The notes beneath the pieces are model-generated. The model had not been told where the DNA came from, did not search any database, and was given only the letters and a program-made list of their open reading frames with translations. The position numbers and the translations under genes were made by a program. Source: Nocardioides daedukensis (lineage in GTDB: Bacteria; Actinomycetota; Actinomycetes; Propionibacteriales; Nocardioidaceae). From it: a stretch of DNA of 64,000 bases. The number at the start of each line of letters is the position of its first letter. Positions within the stretch are counted from its first letter, which is position 1. Shown one piece after another: positions 51,087-58,910 of this stretch. The stretch is from positions 1,488,001 through 1,552,000 of the forward strand of contig NZ_JACCAA010000001.1 in assembly GCF_013408415.1 (NCBI RefSeq), given 5' to 3'.

Positions 51087-51658
51087 TGCGCGTGCGACGC
51101 GGGTTGGCCCGCGGACTGATCAGGCTCGCCGGCTGGAAGTCGGTCGGCACCGTGCCGCCGAGCGGCATCATGGTGGGCGCCCCGCACACCTCGAACTGGG
51201 ACTGGGTCGCCACGGTCCTGCTGCTCTGGTCGCACGACGTCTCACCGCGGGTGCTGATCAAGCAAGACCTGTTCAAGGGACCGCTCGCGATCATCCTCCG
51301 AGCGACTGGTGGCATCCCGATCGACCGCTCCAACGCGGTGACGGTGGTCTCCGACCTGGCTGCGCGTGCGGCCGAGGACGAGAGCTTCGTGATCGTCCTC
51401 GCCGCGGAAGGCACTCGGTCGCACGGTGAGCACTGGAAGTCCGGTTTCCACCGCCTCGCCCGACAGACCGGTCTGCCGGTCTCGTTCGGCTACATCGACG
51501 GTCCGAGCAAGACCGTGGGCATGGGCCCGACGCTCGAGATGACCGACGACATCCAGGCCGACATGGACAAGATCCGCGCCATCTATGCGGACAAGCGCGG
51601 GATCAGGCCCGAGTACCGGATCGAGCCGCGACTGCGCGAAGAGGACCGCCCGAGCTGA
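51086..51658 (+). CDS. 1-acylglycerol-3-phosphate acyltransferase-like protein (PlsC family)
   Basis: A 190-residue PlsC-family acyltransferase. The catalytic HX4D motif is HTSNWD (GAPHTSNWDW), the substrate motif is GGIPIDRS, and LAAEGTRS is motif III (EGTRS). It probably transfers an acyl chain to a lysophosphatidate or related acceptor at the membrane. It is a little shorter than typical PlsC (about 240) and lacks an N-terminal helix. Start ATG 51086 by the TGATG overlap with the lipoprotein gene. The final codons run into a 13-14 bp repeat. Confidence 0.88.
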   Translation: MRVRRGLARGLIRLAGWKSVGTVPPSGIMVGAPHTSNWDWVATVLLLWSHDVSPRVLIKQDLFKGPLAIILRATGGIPIDRSNAVTVVSDLAARAAEDESFVIVLAAEGTRSHGEHWKSGFHRLARQTGLPVSFGYIDGPSKTVGMGPTLEMTDDIQADMDKIRAIYADKRGIRPEYRIEPRLREEDRPS

Positions 51659-51750
51659 TCTGCCTGGCTGACCCGGCCGAACTGACCCGGCCTAGCTGAT
51701 CAACTTGGCTGATCCGGCCTAGCTGATCCGCCTGGCCGATCCGCCTGGCT
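51656..51750. repeat. Degenerate 13-14 bp tandem repeat filling a convergent gap
   Basis: About seven units of TGATCCGSCCTRGC-like sequence occupy the whole gap between the stop of the acyltransferase gene (its TGA is in the first unit) and the stop of the opposing gene (its TCA is at the last unit). Units are 13 or 14 bp, so they rotate reading phase. Confidence 0.8.
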
Positions 51751-52193
51751 CAGGCGAGGGTCCAGGTCCCCGGCTTCGACTTGACCATGCGGCCGTCGGC
51801 AATCAGGCTCTGGCGCGCCTTGCGCGCGGCCAGGTGCCAACGCAGCTCACCGGTCGGCGACTTCTCGCGGTCACCCTCGGTGAGCCGATCGCCCAGCATC
51901 TCCTCGAGCGCCGCGAGGGCGTCGGCGTTGCTGAGCTCCCCACCGGCCTCGGTGAGCACCACGACGACGGCCACCGCCAGCTCCTCCGGCGGCGTCCAGC
52001 GACGCGGCGCGGTGCGGGTGGCCACGACCGGGGTCGTGGCTGCGCTCGCGCGCCGGGTTGTCGAGGACGTCGACTTGCGCGGCTTCGACTTGGGCGCGGG
52101 CTCCGGCTCAACTACGCGTTGAGGCCTGGGCTGCCCGTGCGGGCAGTAGGCCAGAGAGAGGTCACACAGATCGCAATGCGCACCGGTAGTCAT
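51750..52193 (-). CDS. Small protein with Cys-rich N-terminus and winged-helix-like C-terminus
   Basis: A 147-residue protein. The N-terminus MTTGAHCDLCDLSLAYCPHG has C-x2-C and C-x-H spacing that could bind zinc. A Pro/Lys/Thr-rich linker of about 40 residues follows. The C-terminal 70 residues (PPEELAVAVVVVLTEAGGEL to GRMVKSKPGTWTLA) look like a winged-helix domain related to those of restriction-associated Mrr_N or RecG wedge type, a tentative call. Start at ATG 52193, with TAGACT 8 nt upstream. Function unknown; DNA binding is inference. Confidence 0.7.
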   Translation of the reverse strand: MTTGAHCDLCDLSLAYCPHGQPRPQRVVEPEPAPKSKPRKSTSSTTRRASAATTPVVATRTAPRRWTPPEELAVAVVVVLTEAGGELSNADALAALEEMLGDRLTEGDREKSPTGELRWHLAARKARQSLIADGRMVKSKPGTWTLA

Positions 52194-52295
52194 CGTGGAC
52201 CAGTCTAAAGGGTGTCCACAGGGCCGGTTGTCCTGGTCGGTGAACAGGTGAGCCGCGCCACGGCGCCTGATGATCACGTCACGGACGCTGTGCCC

Positions 52296-52946
52296 TCAGA
52301 GCTCGCCCGACTGGGGGTCGTCCCACACCACGTGCAGAGCACGAGGCAGCCCCCAAAGGCCGAGCTCACTCAGCCGACCCTGCTCGTCCAGGGCACCGAG
52401 GGCCTGCCAGCGCGGCATCATCATGCTCACCAACGACGAGAAGTGGGACTCGAGGGCATCCAGGTCCTCGACCTCTCCCTCGAGCTCGTCCATCGCCAGG
52501 AGATCGGCCACCGCCCGGGTGCCGGTCAGCTCGGCACCGACACCACGGCGTACGACGCCCAGCACGAGCGCGAGCCAGTCGGCATGGACCGTGCTGGCCA
52601 ACAACGCCGACTCCTCGACGTCGAGCCCGCGCTCCTCGGAAGGATCGTCGAGCGGCGAGATGGTGCTGGCCGCGCAGTCGATCCACACTTCCCGGGCATC
52701 AGCGTGGGGCGGGAGTCCTTCGGCGAACTCGGGAGCGAAGTAGTCTCCGGGCCAGCTCCCGATGCCGACCCGGATCCGCTCGGCGACGGTCTCGATGACC
52801 GCGGGCGGCGCCTGGTCACTGAGGAGGTCGGGCCAGGCCTGCGCCAGGAGCGACGCGGCCTGCGCGTCGATCGCCGCACGTTGCTCCTCGAGCATGTCCG
52901 TGTCGGCGTCGTCGAGCAGGAAGTCGCTGGGGATCTCGTCAGTCAT
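52296..52946 (-). CDS. Acidic hypothetical protein
   Basis: A 216-residue, strongly acidic soluble protein without signal peptide or membrane helix. The start MTDEIPSDFLLDDADTDMLE is followed by predicted helices such as EEQRAAIDAQAASLLAQAW and VHADWLALVLGVVRRGVGAE. No family recognised. ATG 52946 has TACGTT 6 nt upstream, which supports this start over the longer frame that runs into the HNH-repeat gene. It follows that gene by 13 nt. Confidence 0.72.
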   Translation of the reverse strand: MTDEIPSDFLLDDADTDMLEEQRAAIDAQAASLLAQAWPDLLSDQAPPAVIETVAERIRVGIGSWPGDYFAPEFAEGLPPHADAREVWIDCAASTISPLDDPSEERGLDVEESALLASTVHADWLALVLGVVRRGVGAELTGTRAVADLLAMDELEGEVEDLDALESHFSSLVSMMMPRWQALGALDEQGRLSELGLWGLPRALHVVWDDPQSGEL

Positions 52947-52952
52947 GGGGCC

Positions 52953-52958
52953 AACGTA
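52953..52958 (-). promoter_or_regulatory. TACGTT leaderless-type -10 box
   Basis: On the minus strand TACGTT is followed by GGCCCC and the ATG at 52946. It sits in the 13-nt gap after the HNH-repeat gene. Confidence 0.4.
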
Positions 52959-52959
52959 G

Positions 52960-53367
52960 TCAGGCGCGGGCCCGGGCCAACAGGTCGCCCCACGCCGGGA
53001 AGCGGGTCCGCACGGTCGGCCCGCTCGGCACGCCGTCGCGTCCCTTGGCCCACTCCCGATAGCCGCCATAGCTCGCGCGCGACTCGGGGTCGGCGAGGTA
53101 GCGGCGTACGGCCTCGACAATGACCTCATCGGAGAACGCCGACTTCTTCGTCGTCGTGACCACTGTGTCCAGTCCAGCGCCCCGGCAGGCATCGGACCAC
53201 TTGCCGAAGCGTCGGATGATCCCGATCCCCGACGGGCCACCGTGCGTCGCGCGCCAGGCGTCGTACGCCGTGACGGTGAGGGCACCGTCGTGTCCCGCAG
53301 CGGCTGCACGGATCGCGTCCAGCATCTCGATCTCGGACCAGCGACGGGCAGCCATGCTCGGCATCAT
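52960..53367 (-). CDS. Homing-endonuclease-associated (HNH-type) repeat protein
   Basis: A 135-residue basic protein composed of two copies of a DNA-binding repeat: WSEIEMLDAIRAAAAGHDGA ... GIIRRFGKWSDACRGAGL, and FSDEVIVEAVRRYLADPESR ... TVRTRFPAWGDLLARA. The pattern W/F-x-hydrophobic-helix, then (I/V)RxRF-xxW, is that of the helical repeats found next to HNH or homing endonuclease domains. There is no nuclease domain, so it may be a small DNA-binding protein. Start could be 53367, 53364 or 53355; the conserved part begins just after all three. The DHFR-like gene ends 4 nt upstream of 53367, so the two may be one transcript. Confidence 0.72.
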   Translation of the reverse strand: MMPSMAARRWSEIEMLDAIRAAAAGHDGALTVTAYDAWRATHGGPSGIGIIRRFGKWSDACRGAGLDTVVTTTKKSAFSDEVIVEAVRRYLADPESRASYGGYREWAKGRDGVPSGPTVRTRFPAWGDLLARARA

Positions 53368-53371
53368 CGCA

Positions 53372-53926
53372 TCAGGCGTCGGCCTTGAGTCGGTAGGTCA
53401 GGAAGATGTTGCCGCGCGAGGATGCCCCGGAATCGACCAGGTCGAGGCGGGTCAGCGGCGTGGACTCGTCGAAGAGGCGGCGCCCGGTGCCGGTGATGGC
53501 GGGGTGCATGGTCAGGGTGAGCAGGTCGATGGCGCCGCCGAGGAAAAGGGAGCGGACCGTCTCCACTCCCCCGACGACTGCGATGTCACCGCCGTCGCCG
53601 TCCTTGAGCCGGTTGACGTAGTCGATCGCGTCACCGTCGACCAGCGTCGAGTTCCAGTCCAGGTCACCGGTGAGAGTGCTGCTGACGACGTGCTTGGGGA
53701 TCGGGTTGATGAAGTCACCGAACGGGTCGTCGGCGGCGGCGGAGGTCCAGTAGTCGCGCCACTCGGACCAGAGCTTGCGGCCGATCACGACGTCGGAGAC
53801 GGTCGAGATCGACGCACCCATCCGCTCGCCCTCCTCCTGGCCGAAGGCGTCGAACTGCCACTGGTCGGGTGCCTCGCTGACGCCGTTGAGCGAATAGAAC
53901 AGGTGCGCGGTGGTCGTGCGGGTCAT
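53372..53926 (-). CDS. Dihydrofolate reductase-like (RibD C-terminal) reductase
   Basis: A 184-residue protein of the DHFR-like family that includes RibD reductase domains and YyaP/YwjB. The start MTRTTTAHLFYSLNGVSEAP matches the family's first strand and its S-x-DG loop (here SLNGV). SDVVIGRKLWSEW, KHVVSSTLTGDLDWNSTLV, GDIAVVGGVETVRSLFLGGA (NADPH loop) and MHPAITGTGRRLFDE follow. It probably reduces an unknown pterin- or pyrimidine-like substrate with NADPH. Start ATG 53926 with GGAAGG upstream; an in-frame ATG at 53971 is less likely. Divergent from the MMPL gene. Confidence 0.9.
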   Translation of the reverse strand: MTRTTTAHLFYSLNGVSEAPDQWQFDAFGQEEGERMGASISTVSDVVIGRKLWSEWRDYWTSAAADDPFGDFINPIPKHVVSSTLTGDLDWNSTLVDGDAIDYVNRLKDGDGGDIAVVGGVETVRSLFLGGAIDLLTLTMHPAITGTGRRLFDESTPLTRLDLVDSGASSRGNIFLTYRLKADA

Positions 53927-54037
53927 GGCTGTGGCCTTCCGGGTTGGCGGGACTGTCGGTGTGTTGACCATCGAGTACGCCGGAACTCATCGCTGTCGGC
54001 ACGACTTTCGCCACCGGCACTGGATGCCGGAAATCGC

Positions 54038-54068
54038 TTGACGCGCAGTGCCGGTCCAGCGCTAGCGT
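54038..54068 (+). promoter_or_regulatory. Promoter of the MMPL transporter gene
   Basis: TTGACG (54038-54043) and TAGCGT (54063-54068) are spaced by 19 bp. The ATG is 6 nt after the -10 box, which implies a leaderless transcript. Confidence 0.6.
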
Positions 54069-54074
54069 CGACCC

Positions 54075-56228
54075 ATGTTCGCTGCGCTGGGTCGCTTCAT
54101 CTCCCGTCATCCTTGGTATGTCATCGCCACCTGGATCGTCCTGGCCGTCGTGGTGGTCGCCACCGCACCGGCCCTGACGTCCACCACGGACGAGTCGGAG
54201 TTCCTGCCCGACCACTACGAGTCCATCAAGGCCGCCGAGCTGCAGGAGAAGGCGTTCCCGAACGCCACCACCCCTGCCGCGATCCTCGTCTTCGAGCGCG
54301 AGGACGGGGAGAAGCTGACCGATGCCGACGTCAAGGACGTCCTGGCGATCAGCAAGGAGCTCGGCCCCAATCTCGGCAAGGACACCTTCGTCCCCCAGGT
54401 CACCGCGACCGGTCCGGACGGGAAGCCGTCGGTGTCCGAGGACGGCCAGATCGCGATCGGTTTCGTGGGCCTGGCGGATGGCGCCACGGGCTATGACACC
54501 CGGGCGATGGACGACGCCAAGGACATGCGGGCGCAGATCAAGCCACTGGTCGAAGGCACCGACCTCACCGTGCAGACCACGGGGGCCGCGGCGCAGGGGC
54601 TCGACTCGCAGGAGTCGACGGAGGCGACGATGGCGATCGTCGGCATCGCGACGGTCGTGCTGATCGTGGTGCTGCTTGCGATCATCTTCCGCAGCGTGAT
54701 CATCTGCCTGATGCCGATCGTGGTGGTGACGATCGTGTCGATGATCGCCACCGGCCTGATCGGTGCCGCCAACGAGGCCTTCGACCTCAAGGCCGACTCC
54801 TCGATCCAGGTGATCCTGATCGTGGTGCTCTATGGCATCGGGACCGACTACATCTTGTTCTTCCTCTTCCGTTATCGAGAGCGACTCCGCCAGGGCGACG
54901 AGACCCGTTCCTCGGTGGTCCATGCGCTCGAGCGCGCCGGGGAGGCGATCGCGTCAGCCGGTGGTGCGGTGATCGTCGCGTTCCTCGCCCTGCTGCTCAG
55001 CTCGTTGAGCATCTTCCGTTCGATCGGACCGGCACTGGCCATTGCCGTGGCGGTCACCCTCCTCGCCGCGCTGACGCTGGTCCCGGCCGTCGTCACGGTC
55101 CTGGGCAAGGCCCTGTTCTGGCCCTCGAAGGGATGGAAGCGGGAGCCCGAGGCCGCCCGATTCGCCAAGGTGGGCCGCTCCCTGGGCCACCGGCCGGGTC
55201 TCTTCGCCGCTGCCTCGGGGCTGGTGCTGGCTGCTCTGGCCGTGTTCGGGCTGCAGTTCAACCCCAGCTTCGACTTCAACTCGAGCCTGCCCGACGGGGT
55301 CGAGTCCACCGAAGCGATCACCACCTTCCAGGAGCACTTCGCAGCCGGCGCGAGCGATCCCGTCCCGGTCCTGCTCACCTCCCAGGACGGCGTACCGCTC
55401 GAGGAGTCGGCGACCGAGGCGATGACCGCGGCCCTGGGTGAGGCCGAGGGTGTCGCCCAGGTGCAGGGTCCTCAGTTGTCGCAGGACAAGGCCACCGCGA
55501 TGTTCTCCGCGGTGCTGGACAACGATCCGACCTCCGACGCGGCGCTCGACGACGTGAAGGGACCGATCCGTACGGCGGTGCACGACGCGGCACCCGCCGG
55601 GACCGAGGCCTATGTGGGTGGCACGCCCTCGGTCTTCGCCGACTTGCAGAAGGCGATGGCGCGGGACTACTCGGTGGTCTTCCCTGCGGCCGCGCTGGTG
55701 ATCATGCTGATCCTCGCGCTGCTGCTGCGCAGCCTGGTCGCTCCTTGGTATCTGATGGCCGCGGTGGGTCTGGGCTTCGGTGCGACCCTGGGCGCGACGG
55801 TGATCGTGTTCCAGCACATCCAGGGAGAGCCCGGCCTGATCTTCATGCTGCCGATCTACATCTACCTGTTCGTCACCGCACTCGGCACCGACTACAACAT
55901 CTTGATGGTGGCGCGACTCAGGGAGGAGGCCCGTGAGGGCCGAAGCCCACGCGACGCCGCCGCCGAGGCGGTCAAGCACGCCGGCCCGACCATCGCGGCC
56001 GCCGGCGTCATCCTGGCCGGCACGTTCGCCTCGTTGATGCTGGGCGGGAACGCCCTGATCGAGTCGATGGGCTTCGCCCTGTCGTTCGGCATCTTCGTGG
56101 CGGCGTTCGTGATGGCGATGTTCTTCACGCCGGCGCTGACGGCGTTGGTCGGCCACGCCGCCTGGTGGCCGGGACACAGTGATGAGCGGAAGGGCCAGCG
56201 CAGGGACGACACCGGAGCCGACGACTAG
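54075..56228 (+). CDS. MMPL/RND-family transporter
   Basis: A 717-residue membrane protein with the RND layout: one helix, a large outer loop (residues about 35-190), five to six helices, a second helix with outer loop, and five more helices. IVVLYGIGTDYILFFLFRYR and its repeat YIYLFVTALGTDYNILMVAR are the two MMPL signatures with the proton-relay Asp-Tyr pairs (GTDY). EAARFAKVGRSLGHRPG is in the central cytoplasmic linker. It is shorter than mycobacterial MmpL3 and lacks its long C-terminal tail. It probably exports a lipid or drug by proton motive force. Leaderless promoter immediately upstream. Confidence 0.93.
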   Translation: MFAALGRFISRHPWYVIATWIVLAVVVVATAPALTSTTDESEFLPDHYESIKAAELQEKAFPNATTPAAILVFEREDGEKLTDADVKDVLAISKELGPNLGKDTFVPQVTATGPDGKPSVSEDGQIAIGFVGLADGATGYDTRAMDDAKDMRAQIKPLVEGTDLTVQTTGAAAQGLDSQESTEATMAIVGIATVVLIVVLLAIIFRSVIICLMPIVVVTIVSMIATGLIGAANEAFDLKADSSIQVILIVVLYGIGTDYILFFLFRYRERLRQGDETRSSVVHALERAGEAIASAGGAVIVAFLALLLSSLSIFRSIGPALAIAVAVTLLAALTLVPAVVTVLGKALFWPSKGWKREPEAARFAKVGRSLGHRPGLFAAASGLVLAALAVFGLQFNPSFDFNSSLPDGVESTEAITTFQEHFAAGASDPVPVLLTSQDGVPLEESATEAMTAALGEAEGVAQVQGPQLSQDKATAMFSAVLDNDPTSDAALDDVKGPIRTAVHDAAPAGTEAYVGGTPSVFADLQKAMARDYSVVFPAAALVIMLILALLLRSLVAPWYLMAAVGLGFGATLGATVIVFQHIQGEPGLIFMLPIYIYLFVTALGTDYNILMVARLREEAREGRSPRDAAAEAVKHAGPTIAAAGVILAGTFASLMLGGNALIESMGFALSFGIFVAAFVMAMFFTPALTALVGHAAWWPGHSDERKGQRRDDTGADD

Positions 56229-56244
56229 GCTGCGCGCCCTCAGC

Positions 56245-57852
56245 TCAGGGCTTGCCCTTGCCGGACGACTTGCCCTTCCCCGACGAGTTGCCCTTCCCCG
56301 ACGACTTCGGGTTCTGCGACTTCTTCGGTTTGCCCTTCGTGTCCGATGGACCCGCGTCGTTCGAGGGGCCCTGATCGGCGGAGATCTGCGGCTCCGGGCT
56401 GATGGTGACCGGCTTGGCCGCCACCGTGAGCACCACGGTGGCCCCGTCCGTGACTCGTCCGGTCGGGGTGACGGCCATGACCCGTCCGGGGCGGTGCTCG
56501 TCCGTCGTCTGGGTGGCCTTGGACGCACGCAAACCGACCGCGGAGAGCTTCTTGGAGGCGCTGGCGAAGGACTCACCCTTCAGTCCGCGGGGCACCGTCA
56601 CCTGGCCGGAAACGACCGTCAGGGAGACCCGGGTGCCGGGGTCCACCTCCGTGGAGGCCTTGGGGTCCTGGGCATCGACCGAGCCCGCCTCCTCCCCGGG
56701 CATGTCCCGGCTACGCACCTGCGCGGTGAGCCCCGCGTCGCTCAGCATCGCCCTGGCCTCGGCCTCGGACTTGCCGACCAGGTTGGGCACGCGCACGGAG
56801 TCTGAGGCGGCGCTCTGCAAGAACACCGCGCTGAGGACCAGGAGCCCGACCGCGATGGCTCCCGCGATGGTGCCGCGGCGTCGATCCCATGGGCGCAAGA
56901 AGGAAATCCTTACGCCGCGTCGACCGGAGCCGGACCGTGAGCTCGTCTCCGACGTGCGGCTGCCGAGTGCCATGAAAGCCGTCGGGAGGGGGTCGGCGCC
57001 CGACGGGTCCCTGCGCAGGGCGCTGGCCGTCCGGGAGACCTCGGCCGCGGAGGCCGGTCGGTCGGCTGGGTCCTTGGCGAGCAGGGCAAGCACCAGGGCC
57101 GCCACGTTCGGGTGTACGTCGTCCGGAAGCGCCGGTGGCTCCACCTGGATGTGCGCCATGGCGGTGCTTATCTCGTTGCCCGCATCGGCGAACGGGGCCC
57201 GTCCGGCCAGGCACGCGTAGGCAACCACGCCCAACGAGTAGAGGTCCGAGGCCGGTGTCGCCGTGTGGCCCTGTGCCTGCTCGGGGCTGATGTATTGCGG
57301 AGTGCCGACGATGGTTCCGGTACGGGTCAGCGGGGTCGCATCCATCGCCCGCGCGATGCCGAAGTCCGTGACCCGCACGGAGCCCGACTCATCGATGAGC
57401 AGGTTGCCGGGCTTGATGTCGCGGTGCACCAGTCCGGTGCGATGAGCAGCCTCCAGGGCCGCTGCGGTCTCGGCAACGATCTCCAGGGTGCGCTCGTCGC
57501 CCAGACGACCGGCACCTCGCAGCACCTCGGCCAGCGAGTCCCCCGCGACGTGCTCCATCACCAGATAAGCGATGCACCCGCCGGATTCGTCGTCTTCCTC
57601 ACCGAAGTCGAAGACCGGGACGACGTTGGGGTGACTGACCGAGGCGGCAGCCTTGGCCTCGGCACGGAACCGCAACCGGGTCACCTCGTCCTGCGCGTGA
57701 CCAGCCAGCAGCACCTTCAAGGCGACCCTGCGACCAAGTGCCAGGTCCGTGCTGGACCAGACCTCCCCCATGCCGCCGACCGCAATGCGATGGGTCAGTT
57801 GATAACGGCCGTCGATGATCGATCCGGCCTGCACAGTGCGTGCATCGGCCAT
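56245..57852 (-). CDS. PASTA-domain serine/threonine protein kinase
   Basis: A 535-residue Hanks-type receptor kinase. The Gly-rich loop is IAVGGMGEV (23-31), the Lys is K46 (VALKVLL), the catalytic loop is HRDIKPGN (143-150), DFG is at 163-165, and the activation segment is TPLTRTGTIVGTPQYISPEQ. A single membrane helix at about 327-345 is followed by two PASTA repeats (VRVPNLVGKSEAEARAML and VTVPRGLKGESFASASKK), fewer than the four in PknB. The outer C-terminus ends in a basic Lys/Gly/Ser repeat (SSGKGK). Start ATG 57852 with GGAGGG upstream. It stands alone, not in the usual pknB-ftsW-pbpA cluster, so it is an accessory cell-wall-sensing kinase. Confidence 0.95.
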   Translation of the reverse strand: MADARTVQAGSIIDGRYQLTHRIAVGGMGEVWSSTDLALGRRVALKVLLAGHAQDEVTRLRFRAEAKAAASVSHPNVVPVFDFGEEDDESGGCIAYLVMEHVAGDSLAEVLRGAGRLGDERTLEIVAETAAALEAAHRTGLVHRDIKPGNLLIDESGSVRVTDFGIARAMDATPLTRTGTIVGTPQYISPEQAQGHTATPASDLYSLGVVAYACLAGRAPFADAGNEISTAMAHIQVEPPALPDDVHPNVAALVLALLAKDPADRPASAAEVSRTASALRRDPSGADPLPTAFMALGSRTSETSSRSGSGRRGVRISFLRPWDRRRGTIAGAIAVGLLVLSAVFLQSAASDSVRVPNLVGKSEAEARAMLSDAGLTAQVRSRDMPGEEAGSVDAQDPKASTEVDPGTRVSLTVVSGQVTVPRGLKGESFASASKKLSAVGLRASKATQTTDEHRPGRVMAVTPTGRVTDGATVVLTVAAKPVTISPEPQISADQGPSNDAGPSDTKGKPKKSQNPKSSGKGNSSGKGKSSGKGKP

Positions 57853-58016
57853 GAGCCCTCCGCATGTCGCTTCTTGTCTGCCCGAAGGCCTCCCACCAAG
57901 GGTGTCGGTACCCCTCGTGGCCCAATTTAGCCCCGTGAGGGAGAACTCGGACAAAAACGCCAAGGTTCGTTTTCGGGCCAGTCTCCGCGTCGTGGGGACG
58001 CATGTAGCCGATCAGT

Positions 58017-58340
58017 GTGGATGGCGCCGAGATCATCCGCGCGGGACTCGTGTTGTGTGCCCAGCGCGGCGTCCTAGGCGCCCTTCCCGGGATGTGGGAG
58101 TTTCCTGGCGGGATGATCGAGCCCGGTGAGACCCCTCGCTCCGCGCTGGAGCGCGAGATCACCAAGGAGTTCCTCTGCAGCGTACGGATCGGTCGCTCAA
58201 GCCCGAAGGCAGCCAGCGGTGTCGCGAGGATCGTGGTCGGCCGAGGCCATGGCGACGCCGCCGACCGTCAGGCCCACCACTGCGATCGCGCCGGCGAGTC
58301 CCATAGGTTTCTGGGACTGTCGATCCTCGGAGGCCGATGA
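58017..58340 (+). pseudogene. Truncated Nudix (MutT-like) hydrolase
   Basis: A 107-codon frame from a GTG. It begins with a good MutT-type start (IIRAGLVLCAQRG ... GMWEFPGGMIEPGETP) and a nearly complete Nudix box, but the box reads REITKEFLC where REUxEExGU is expected, so one catalytic Glu is Lys. After RIGRSSPKAAS the similarity stops, and the remaining 40 codons look like unrelated sequence; the C-terminal half of the Nudix fold is absent. I interpret it as a gene fragment. The rest of the 497-bp region 57853-58349 holds the kinase upstream region and no other gene I can support. Confidence 0.65.
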
Positions 58341-58349
58341 CGTGGAGAC

Positions 58350-58898
58350 TCAACCGAGCAGAGCGCTCGGCACCACTGTCACGGCGTACGGCGATGCTGC
58401 CGTCCAGGACTCATCGCCCTCCACGTCGGCAACCCGTTCGTAGACACCGGACTGCAGCAGCCACGCGATCAGACGTGGCTCCACCGGGTCGACAACCCAA
58501 TAGGACGGAACGCCGGCCCGCTCATAGGCAGCCTTCTTCAGGTTGAGGTCCACGAGTCGCGTGCTGGGCGACAGGATCTCTATGGCGAGCAGGGGCGCTG
58601 TCGGCAGATTATTCTCCGTGAAGGCCCCGCGTCCGGCCACCAGCAGATCCGGCTGCACTCCCGTCTGATCGTCCAAGACCACGTCGAATGGTGCGGCGAG
58701 AACCTTCAGGTGCGGTGGGCACGCCTGACTGAGCAAGACGGACAACTCCATGCTGACCGTCTGATGGCGCAGGCTCGGGCCGGGCGTCACGAGGAGCGTC
58801 CCGTCGATGAGCTCGTAGCGATGCCCGTCATCGGGCATCGACTCGAGGTCGGCGACGGTCAACGCGCGCCCACGCGGCAAGGTGGTCACGGCTTCCAT
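58350..58898 (-). CDS. Uma2-family (DUF820) putative endonuclease
   Basis: A 182-residue protein with the Uma2 pattern: LTVADLESMPDDGHRYELID at the start (RYELIDG), VVLDDQTGVQPDLLVAGRGA (the VQPDLLV metal/active-site strand), LLAIEILSPSTRLVDLNLKK (EILSPST...K) and YERAGVPSYWVVDPVEPRLI. These are the PD-(D/E)xK-like active-site elements. Such genes are abundant in cyanobacteria and actinobacteria and are often mobile; the biological role is uncertain. Start ATG 58898, weak ribosome site. It is 12 nt downstream of the DUF4262-like gene, so possibly co-transcribed. Confidence 0.9.
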   Translation of the reverse strand: MEAVTTLPRGRALTVADLESMPDDGHRYELIDGTLLVTPGPSLRHQTVSMELSVLLSQACPPHLKVLAAPFDVVLDDQTGVQPDLLVAGRGAFTENNLPTAPLLAIEILSPSTRLVDLNLKKAAYERAGVPSYWVVDPVEPRLIAWLLQSGVYERVADVEGDESWTAASPYAVTVVPSALLG

Positions 58899-58910
58899 GG
58901 TGCCCCACTT

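Noticed and set aside
58197..58304. 35-codon minus-strand frame with a signal-peptide-like start (MGLAGAIAVVGLTVGGVAMA)
   Set aside because: It has no ribosome site, overlaps the Nudix fragment and is too short to support without conservation evidence.
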